A DNA stretch of 64,000 bases from DASTSN01 sp035549175 (GTDB lineage Bacteria > Bacteroidota > Bacteroidia > Chitinophagales > Chitinophagaceae), in NCBI GenBank assembly GCA_035549175.1, contig DASZRL010000104.1, positions 32,461 to 96,460 of the forward strand. The letters are read 5' to 3'. The position numbers and the translations under genes are program-made. Below, in pieces: positions 58,529-64,000 of this stretch. A model generated the notes under the pieces. The model saw only the letters and a program-made list of their open reading frames with translations. It had not been told where the DNA came from and ran no database searches. Numbering within the stretch: position 1 is the first letter of the stretch; each line of letters opens with the position of its first letter.

Positions 58529-58666
58529 ATGAAATTTATTATAGTGGTCATGCTCACCCGATGGGTTTTACAGCGGGCTGCCTGGAGAGGAAATACGGGG
58601 AAAAGGCAGCCGGTTCAACGGCAGGGGCCGGGGGTTATGCACCCGGCTGAGTACAACCTGCGCTGA
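58529..58666 (+). CDS. Candidate 45-residue basic peptide (mini-gene 3)
   Basis: A frame beginning MKFIIVVMLTRWVLQRAAWR, with a short hydrophobic start and a strongly basic rest (many Arg, Gln, Pro). GGGAGGTAGG stands just before the ATG, which resembles a Shine-Dalgarno site, though these are rarely used in the phylum. No terminator follows before the YkuK-type gene, so it may be part of that transcript's leader. Weak evidence. Confidence 0.3.
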   Translation: MKFIIVVMLTRWVLQRAAWRGNTGKRQPVQRQGPGVMHPAEYNLR

Positions 58667-58830
58667 AGAGCGGCCATAGAGGACACATGCCCTTCCCGTT
58701 GCCTGGCCGCCCATTTAAGGTAACGGGTTGGCGGCAACGGGTGACATCTGGGACGTCAATTTGCGGTTGGAGGCTCGAATCTTCCAGCCAGGGCCATTTA
58801 CAGATTAATAAGTACAGGAAATTCAACAAT

Positions 58831-59316
58831 ATGAAAAACAGGAGCACCTGGCGAAGATTTAGCGGGGAACCCATCGGGGTTCCCCTGGCCGAGGAGATTG
58901 CCTCGGTATTGTCCAGGGAACGACAGGCCGGGCACATGATGAAGGTTTGCATTGGAACGGACAGCCAGGTGAAGGGAAGCACCACGGTATTTGCCACGGT
59001 CATCGTGTTCCTGCGCCAGGGTCGCGGTGGGTTCATGTATGTGAACCGGGAGATAATCAGCCGGCGCATGAGCGTCAGGCAGCGGATGCTGCTGGAGGTG
59101 GCCCGGAGTGTGGAGGTGGCTTTAGGCCTGTGCGGTCTGTTTTCGCGGTACGGCGTGGACCTGGAGGTGCACGCGGATATCAATACCAACCCGGCCTTCA
59201 AAAGCCAGGAGGCCCTGAAGGAAGCCATGGGCTATATCCTGGGAATGGGCTTTGCTTTCAAAGCCAAGCCGGAATCCTTTGCCAGTTCCAGTTGTGCCGA
59301 CAGGGTCGTTCAGTAG
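58831..59316 (+). CDS. YkuK-family RNase H-like protein
   Basis: A 161-residue protein with an RNase H fold as in YkuK/DUF458. The first catalytic aspartate lies in KVCIGTDSQVKGSTTVFATV, a glutamate in MLLEVARSVE, then HADINTNP and SCADRV supply further acidic residues. The nucleic-acid substrate is unknown. The start at 58831 (MKNRSTWRRF) begins the family-like region; a longer in-frame start at 58687 is not conserved-looking. The leader upstream is about 160 nt. Confidence 0.85.
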   Translation: MKNRSTWRRFSGEPIGVPLAEEIASVLSRERQAGHMMKVCIGTDSQVKGSTTVFATVIVFLRQGRGGFMYVNREIISRRMSVRQRMLLEVARSVEVALGLCGLFSRYGVDLEVHADINTNPAFKSQEALKEAMGYILGMGFAFKAKPESFASSSCADRVVQ

Positions 59317-59458
59317 TATGGTAAGGCTGGATAATCGGGCAGGAACAAGCCAAGGGTACTGATTGATAATAACCGAAAGGAAAATAGTAAGAAAACAATG
59401 AGTCAATGTGCCATGATCCGGGAGAATAATCCGGATAAGTCAGCCAATTATCGAAACG

Positions 59459-59497
59459 AAGGGCCGGCCAGCCGAAGTGGATTGGCCGGCCCTTTTT
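59459..59497. terminator. Bidirectional terminator between the YkuK and META genes
   Basis: A perfect 12-bp stem (AAGGGCCGGCCA with TGGCCGGCCCTT, 59459-59494), 12-nt loop and T5 run, between convergent genes. The remaining bases from 59317 hold no convincing gene. Confidence 0.85.
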
Positions 59498-59509
59498 ATT
59501 ACATGGAGG

Positions 59510-59944
59510 TTACGGGTTCGGGGTGTCGGGTTCGGCAGAAAACTCCAGGAGGGGGACCTTACCGCGGTAGAGTACCAGGCTGGTGCCGGTTACCTGGTAG
59601 CGGTTCACCTGCTCCAGCTTACGGAAAAAGGCGTTTTCGGTAGCCTGCACGCCTTCGCAATACATCTGGGTGGAAAAAAGGCGGGACAGGTGCATGGAGT
59701 CCCCTTTAATGTACAGGCTCGAGCCAAAGCTGTTGCAGCTGCCGTTGCCCCCGGCGCTGGCCTTTTCCTGGTTGAATCGTATGAAAGCCCGGGTGTCTAC
59801 GACGGTAACCGAGTCCCCTTCATGCAGTTTACGGAGTTTCCAGTGGGTTCCGTAAAGACCTGGCTGATCCGGGTTTTCGGGTTTCAGCGTGAAGCCTGAA
59901 AAAAGGAGGACCGAGGTGGTAGCAAGCAGAAAACCAAGACGCAT
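59510..59944 (-). CDS. META-domain (HslJ-like) exported protein
   Basis: A 144-residue protein with a signal peptide (LGFLLATTSVLLFSGFTL). The META domain is seen in YGTHWKLRKLHEG at its start, AFIRFNQEKASAGGNGSCNSFGSS in the middle and the conserved FSTQMYCEG followed by TENAFFRKLEQVNRY. HslJ-type proteins are envelope or heat-shock-linked, without enzymatic function. The inner ATG at 59944 begins the signal peptide. Confidence 0.85.
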   Translation of the reverse strand: MRLGFLLATTSVLLFSGFTLKPENPDQPGLYGTHWKLRKLHEGDSVTVVDTRAFIRFNQEKASAGGNGSCNSFGSSLYIKGDSMHLSRLFSTQMYCEGVQATENAFFRKLEQVNRYQVTGTSLVLYRGKVPLLEFSAEPDTPNP

Positions 59945-60064
59945 GATGCAATAAATTTGGTTGTATATCCGATGCGGGCCGTCAGGATTATGCACAGCCG
60001 GGAAACCCCGGCCAGCCCTAAAATATTGTTAAGGAAAATTATGCGGTGCGGGACCGGTGTCCGC

Positions 60065-61285
60065 CTAGACCCGGATATAAATTTTTTTTCTGTCCAGCCA
60101 GTAACAAATGGCCCACATCAGCAGAATTATGCAGATCGCATAGAGCAGGGAGCCGATCCGGGGATCACCCGGTACATGGGATAATACCTTATCGTAGAGC
60201 CAGTTCCAGGGATTGGTATATACCATGGCTCCCTTTTCATTCACATGGTCCGGTATCCGGATCAGCCAGAGCGTTTTGGGAAGAAAGGCGCTGAGTGCAA
60301 ACACGAAAAGGGCATTCTTTCCGAATACGTCAAAGAAGCGGCTGAGCGGTCCTTTCACCCCTTTGAGTTCGATCAGGTAGATCAGCGTGGCAATAGTAAG
60401 GGTGGCCAGTCCGGAGGTGTAGACCGTAAAGGAACTGGTCCAGATTTTCTTATTGATCGGGAACACCATATCCCAGCAGAATCCGGTAAGCAGCAGGGCC
60501 ACCCCGCCTACGAAAAGGCCCGCCACCATCGGGTAGGGGCCGGTTTCAAAAGCTGCGGATGGCAGCGCGGCTGCGGCGGGTCCGCGGCCTCCCCGTTTCT
60601 GGATATAATCTCCGGCCAGGTATCCGAACAGGACATTGACGATGGCAGGCAGGGTGCTCATGATCCCTTCGGGATCAAACGGAATGCCTTCTCCCTTATA
60701 CATATGCGGGATGTGAAGGATGGCTTTGTCCACCTGGTTACCGAACCAGCCGGTCATGCTATAAGGATCCTGCGGGTTACCGAGCGTGAAACAAAGCACC
60801 CAGTAGAGTAATAGGATCACCAGGCCCGTGAAGAAGGCGGCATTCGGAGAAAGGTAGTACACCAGGATGGAGGCAAATAAATAGCAAAGGGCTATCCGGG
60901 CCAGTACGCCCAATATCCGGACGCCGCTAGCAGGATTTTGCGGATCCACCCAATGCCGGAAGACCAGGACATCCCCTTTGTACTGGAAAAAGGGCCACCA
61001 CGTCAGGAACAAACCGATCAGGAAAATCAGCAGGGATCTGCGGATGATCTTTTTCCAGAAAGCCGCATCGCCTCCGGTCCGCAGACGGGGCATGACGAAG
61101 GAGAGGGCGTTGCCTACGGCAAACAGGAAGAAAGGGAAGACCAGGTCGGTAGGGGTCAGACCGTGCCAGGCGGCATGCTCCAACGGCGGGTAAATATGGG
61201 CCCAGCTTCCCGGGTTGTTCACCAGGATCATCAGGCAGACGGTGGCCCCGCGGAATACATCCAGGGAATAGAAGCGTTGGTTCAT
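60065..61285 (-). CDS. HGSNAT/DUF5009-like membrane acyltransferase
   Basis: A 406-residue integral membrane protein with about ten hydrophobic helices. The opening YSLDVFRGATVCLMILVNNP and HAAWHGLTPTDLVFPFFLF are the hallmarks of the heparan-alpha-glucosaminide N-acetyltransferase-like family, with the proposed catalytic histidine in the HAAWHG segment. Bacterial members are thought to transacetylate amino sugars across the membrane. It is divergent from the exopolysaccharide acetyltransferase gene, so it may modify envelope glycans. Confidence 0.88.
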   Translation of the reverse strand: MNQRFYSLDVFRGATVCLMILVNNPGSWAHIYPPLEHAAWHGLTPTDLVFPFFLFAVGNALSFVMPRLRTGGDAAFWKKIIRRSLLIFLIGLFLTWWPFFQYKGDVLVFRHWVDPQNPASGVRILGVLARIALCYLFASILVYYLSPNAAFFTGLVILLLYWVLCFTLGNPQDPYSMTGWFGNQVDKAILHIPHMYKGEGIPFDPEGIMSTLPAIVNVLFGYLAGDYIQKRGGRGPAAAALPSAAFETGPYPMVAGLFVGGVALLLTGFCWDMVFPINKKIWTSSFTVYTSGLATLTIATLIYLIELKGVKGPLSRFFDVFGKNALFVFALSAFLPKTLWLIRIPDHVNEKGAMVYTNPWNWLYDKVLSHVPGDPRIGSLLYAICIILLMWAICYWLDRKKIYIRV

Positions 61286-61442
61286 ACAGCAGCGATTGGG
61301 AGTAAATATAGTAAGGTTCGGCGGTAGCATATGCTCCACAGTCCTCCGCGTAAGGATGGGCTGGCATTACGGTCCGTCAGCCGGCAGATCGACAGGACCA
61401 GGAAAAATTGGCCACCCCTCCGGAATCCGTTATTTTGGTGCT

Positions 61443-62021
61443 ATGGAGGCCCCCCCGTTTTTTGTTCATCCAAGTTCTGTTGTTGACCCCGGTGCCGAGA
61501 TCGGAGAAGGGACCCGGATCTGGCATTTCTGTCACCTGTCAGGTACCTGCCGGGTGGGTACCCATTGCAACCTGGGCCAGAATATCTTTATTGACCAGGG
61601 AGTAATTATCGGGAACCGGGTGAAAATCCAGAACAACGTATCCGTATATAATGGGGTAACCATTGAGGACGAAGTTTTCCTTGGACCCTCTGTCGTGTTT
61701 ACTAATGTGCTGAACCCCAGGAGTTTTATTGAGCGTAAGCACGAGTTTCGCAAAACCCTCGTGCGCAGGGGGGCTACTGTCGGCGCCAATGCCACGGTGG
61801 TTTGCGGAGTGGAAATCGGAGAATATGCCCTGGTCGGCGCGGGGGCCGTGGTTACCCGTGACGTTCCGGCCTTTGCCCTGGTAACCGGGAACCCGGCCCG
61901 GCCATCCGGCTGGGTCAGCCGGGCCGGCCTGAAACTGCAATTTGACCCGGATGGCCGCGCGAACTGCCCGCAAACGCAGGAGGCCTACCTGCTTCACAAC
62001 GGACGGGTTACCCTAACCTGA
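61443..62021 (+). CDS. Left-handed beta-helix acetyltransferase (WbpD-like)
   Basis: A 192-residue hexapeptide-repeat enzyme. Repeats such as VDPGAEIGEGTRIWHFCHLS and GNRVKIQNNVSVYNGVTIED form the beta-helix, and VGANATVVCGVEIGEYALVG leads into GAGAVVTRDVPAFALVTGNP. This wording fits UDP-2-acetamido-3-amino-uronate N-acetyltransferases (WbpD) or FdtC-type enzymes of surface-sugar synthesis. The start at 61443 begins the family-like sequence. It is the first gene of the exopolysaccharide region. Confidence 0.88.
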   Translation: MEAPPFFVHPSSVVDPGAEIGEGTRIWHFCHLSGTCRVGTHCNLGQNIFIDQGVIIGNRVKIQNNVSVYNGVTIEDEVFLGPSVVFTNVLNPRSFIERKHEFRKTLVRRGATVGANATVVCGVEIGEYALVGAGAVVTRDVPAFALVTGNPARPSGWVSRAGLKLQFDPDGRANCPQTQEAYLLHNGRVTLT

Positions 62022-62094
62022 AACTTTTCAACCGCTGGGGATAACCCCCTCAAAATCTGTCTTTTTTCTTATCTTGCCAGTCACAGGGTTCTGC

Positions 62095-62102
62095 TATATT
62101 TG
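62095..62102 (+). promoter_or_regulatory. -7 promoter element of the exopolysaccharide operon (TATATTTG)
   Basis: TATATTTG matches TAnnTTTG, 109 nt before the upxY start. The leader between them would carry any antitermination signal. Confidence 0.5.
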
Positions 62103-62211
62103 TATGACCCGCGCCCCGGCCTGTCCGGGATGTATCCTTTGTTTAACCGGTCATGGGAAAAATTCCTAATGTGACTGAGATGGCGAAGCCATCTGAAAAA
62201 TCAGGCGTGAT

Positions 62212-62709
62212 TTGAGTAAGAAGTGGTTGGCAATTTATACCCGTCCCAGGTGGGAGAAGAAAGTTGACCTTTTGTTGCGAGAGAGAGGGGTCGAAAGCTA
62301 TTGCCCGCTGAACAAGATCCGCCGCCGGTGGAGCGACCGCGTGAAACTGATCGAGGAACCGCTTTTCAAATCCTATGTATTTGTCAGGACCGATGACCAG
62401 TCCCGTACGCAGATTCGAATGACTCCCGGTGTCATCAATTTTGTGTATTGGGACGGCAGGCCGGCGATTATCCGGGATCGGGAAATCCAGGCGATCCGCC
62501 GTTTCCTGGATGAATACGAAAACGTGGAGGTGTATGCGGCAGATTTTCGGGTCAATGAACGGGTGAAGGTGCTCCGGGGGCCTCTCATGGACCTTGAAGG
62601 CAATATCGTGGACATACGGCATAAGATGGTCAAAGTGGCCATCGACAGCCTGGGTTATGTTTTAGTGGCCTATATTGAGAGAAGTAAATTATCTTCGGCC
62701 GCGAACTGA
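62212..62709 (+). CDS. UpxY-family transcription antiterminator (NusG-like)
   Basis: A 165-residue NusG paralogue. The NGN domain is in WLAIYTRPRWEKKVDLLLRE and EEPLFKSYVFVRTD; a KOW-like C-terminal domain carries VNERVKVLRGPLMDLEGNIV. UpxY proteins bind RNA polymerase in the 5' leader of capsule operons and prevent early termination. Only a TTG (62212) gives the full N-terminus; the preceding ATG frame stops at once. Position at the head of Wza- and Wzc-like genes supports this role. Confidence 0.9.
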   Translation: MSKKWLAIYTRPRWEKKVDLLLRERGVESYCPLNKIRRRWSDRVKLIEEPLFKSYVFVRTDDQSRTQIRMTPGVINFVYWDGRPAIIRDREIQAIRRFLDEYENVEVYAADFRVNERVKVLRGPLMDLEGNIVDIRHKMVKVAIDSLGYVLVAYIERSKLSSAAN

Positions 62710-62762
62710 CTGAAGGCCGGAAAGTGTCTGGCCGGGGTTAATTCGCAGATAAAGACCATTAC

Positions 62763-63587
62763 ATGAAATCATTTCTGGCTGCCCTGGGTGGTATCACCAT
62801 TTTGTTCCTGGCATCCTGTACCGCGACTAAAAAATCATATCCCTCCTATCTCCAACAGGTGCAGGATACGGTGGGTAAAGGGGCTGTGAACTATCCCGAA
62901 CCTACCATTCAGAAGGGCGACCTGCTTTCCATCCAGGTATATTCTGCCAGCCTGGATCCCCAGACGGATATTCCTTATAATCTGCCCAACCAGGGGGGGG
63001 GTGGTATTTCGAGCAGCACCCTGGGCGGAGGCGGTTCTTCCAGTTCCGCGGGTTCTTCTGGAGGGGGTAGTACAACCGGATTTCTGGTGGACCAGGAGGG
63101 TAATATCGAATACCCCCGGATTGGGGTTGTCCATGTAGAGGGCCTGACCAAAAAGCAACTGGCGGCAATCATCAAGGGGAAATTCGAAAGCCAGTTAACG
63201 GACCCTTCGGTCATTATCCGGTACATGAATTTCAAAGTGACCGTCTTAGGTGAGGTCGCAAGACCTAGTTCGTTCAGTATTCCGAGTGAACGCATCACCA
63301 TTTTCGATGCCCTGGGATTGGCAGGAGATATCACGCCGGAAGGTATCAAGACTCGGGTAAAGGTGATCCGAGAAATCAATGGTGACAGGGAGATCGGCAC
63401 AATAGACTTAACTTCAGCTCATCTGTTCGAGTCTCCATATTACATTTTGAGACAAAACGATGTGGTGCTTGTGGAATCTACCGAGCACAGGCTTAAGGAG
63501 GAGGAACAACAGGCTGCGTTCAGAAGGGTTAGTTTTGCCTTAAGCCTGGTTACGGCTGCAGCATTGCTTTATAACATCTTTAAATGA
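62763..63587 (+). CDS. Polysaccharide export lipoprotein (Wza-like)
   Basis: A 274-residue outer-membrane exporter subunit. Lipobox LASCTATK (Cys19). The poly-export domain is in IQKGDLLSIQVYSAS and DQEGNIEYPRIGVVHVEGLT, followed by an SLBB-like domain (VTVLGEVARPSSF and FDALGLAGDI). A Gly/Ser-rich insert (about residues 77-103) splits the export domain. The C-terminal hydrophobic helix (SFALSLVTAAALLYNIF) is as in Bacteroidota exporters. Length is normal otherwise. Confidence 0.93.
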   Translation: MKSFLAALGGITILFLASCTATKKSYPSYLQQVQDTVGKGAVNYPEPTIQKGDLLSIQVYSASLDPQTDIPYNLPNQGGGGISSSTLGGGGSSSSAGSSGGGSTTGFLVDQEGNIEYPRIGVVHVEGLTKKQLAAIIKGKFESQLTDPSVIIRYMNFKVTVLGEVARPSSFSIPSERITIFDALGLAGDITPEGIKTRVKVIREINGDREIGTIDLTSAHLFESPYYILRQNDVVLVESTEHRLKEEEQQAAFRRVSFALSLVTAAALLYNIFK

Positions 63588-63608
63588 TCTTCCCTCATTA
63601 ACCCATAA

Positions 63609-64000
63609 ATGCCATTGATGGAGGAGCAACTTCAAACGGAAAAGAGTGAACTGAACAGCCTGAGTGTAAAGGATCTCTTTTTCAAATATATCCGGTTTAT
63701 TCCCTGGTTTATTATTTCGGTGGCACTGGCGCTGCTGGTAGCCTATACTTACCTGCGCTACGCTACGCCGATTTACAGTTCCTCGGGGACGATCTTGATC
63801 AAAACAGATGAGCCGACCAGTTCAGACCAAAAGCTTGAGCAGCTTTTCATGAACGATCAGACACAGAATATCCAGAACGAAATGGAGGTCTTACGATCGC
63901 GCAGCCTGATGGAGCGCGTGGTCAGGGACCTGCACCTGGAAACCAGCTATATGGCAAAAGGAAGTATCCGCTCCTCCAACGTATATAAGCAGGTTCCATT
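63609..64000 (+). CDS. Wzc-like chain-length regulator/tyrosine kinase (partial)
   Basis: The 5' end of a gene running off the window: 130 codons. A cytoplasmic N-terminus is followed by a first membrane helix (FIPWFIISVALALLVAYTYL) and the Wzz-type periplasmic start PIYSSSGTILIKTDEPTSSD, then EMEVLRSRSLMERVVRDLHL. Both features match exopolysaccharide co-polymerases fused to BY-kinases. Two in-frame ATGs (63609 and 63618) are possible; the first is listed. Confidence 0.88.
   Translation, partial: MPLMEEQLQTEKSELNSLSVKDLFFKYIRFIPWFIISVALALLVAYTYLRYATPIYSSSGTILIKTDEPTSSDQKLEQLFMNDQTQNIQNEMEVLRSRSLMERVVRDLHLETSYMAKGSIRSSNVYKQVP

Noticed and set aside
58765..58789. A tRNA-like T-arm (GGAGG-CTCGAAT-CTTCC) followed by an acceptor-like end and CCA
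   Set aside because: No anticodon arm with a U33 or a consistent D-arm could be placed upstream, and the T-stem extends to nine continuous pairs, so it is more likely a simple hairpin.
59398..59643. An 81-codon plus-strand frame after the YkuK-type gene
   Set aside because: It reads through a strong terminator stem and into the antisense of the META-domain gene, with no protein-like pattern.

Overview
The window comes from a GC-rich member of the Bacteroidota, most likely the Chitinophagaceae. The grounds are TAnnTTTG-type promoters, A-rich translation starts, TonB receptors, many outer-membrane beta-barrels, a long-form IspG, a UpxY-type antiterminator and family-typical small proteins. No rRNA, clear tRNA, insertion sequence, phage or CRISPR array was seen. 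Most of it reads as ordinary chromosome, densely packed in short operons.

Layout. 0-6.6 kb: end of an ABC exporter, acetyl-CoA synthetase, an alpha/beta hydrolase and an L,D-transpeptidase. 6.8-9.5 kb: an ECF sigma factor, anti-sigma factor and beta-barrel operon. 9.9-15.4 kb: glycine C-acetyltransferase, lipoproteins, a LysE exporter, a class D beta-lactamase and a BatB-BatC pair. 15.5-24.6 kb: housekeeping genes (ispG, yhhN-like, nadB, a lipid acyltransferase, a persulfide dioxygenase-rhodanese fusion with an ArsR regulator, tsaB, ridA). 24.7-36.9 kb: a GH65 enzyme, then a run of genes built around two vanadium-haloperoxidase/PAP2-type lipoproteins with two beta-barrels, a small membrane protein and a FecA-like TonB receptor, then a secreted trehalase. 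36.9-41.2 kb: an M1 peptidase and a MurU-like/AmgK-RapZ cell-wall recycling pair. 41.4-53.9 kb: fused isobutyryl-CoA mutase, a large secreted plug-domain protein, glucokinase, an amidase, GH63 and DUF72. 54-59.3 kb: a probable DNA-damage island (umuC, an apparently non-cleavable umuD, a 2H phosphoesterase-like gene, a SplB-like radical SAM gene), then about 1 kb of tiny genes with their own terminators, then a YkuK-type RNase H-like gene. 60-64 kb: a HGSNAT-like membrane protein and the start of an exopolysaccharide locus (acetyltransferase, UpxY, Wza-like, Wzc-like).

How the genes work together. Glucose-releasing hydrolases (GH65, GH37, GH63) and glucokinase form a scattered glucan/trehalose route into glycolysis. 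Acetyl-CoA synthetase, IcmF and Kbl feed acyl-CoA and amino-acid metabolism. The L,D-transpeptidase, amidase, MurU/AmgK pair and beta-lactamase all concern the cell wall. The most unusual parts are the paired haloperoxidase cluster (27.3-35.2 kb), the umuD that lacks both catalytic residues beside a near-intergenic palindrome (55.2-55.8 kb), and the mini-gene tract at 58.0-58.7 kb. All functional calls rest on reading the sequence and on remembered family motifs; no database search was possible.
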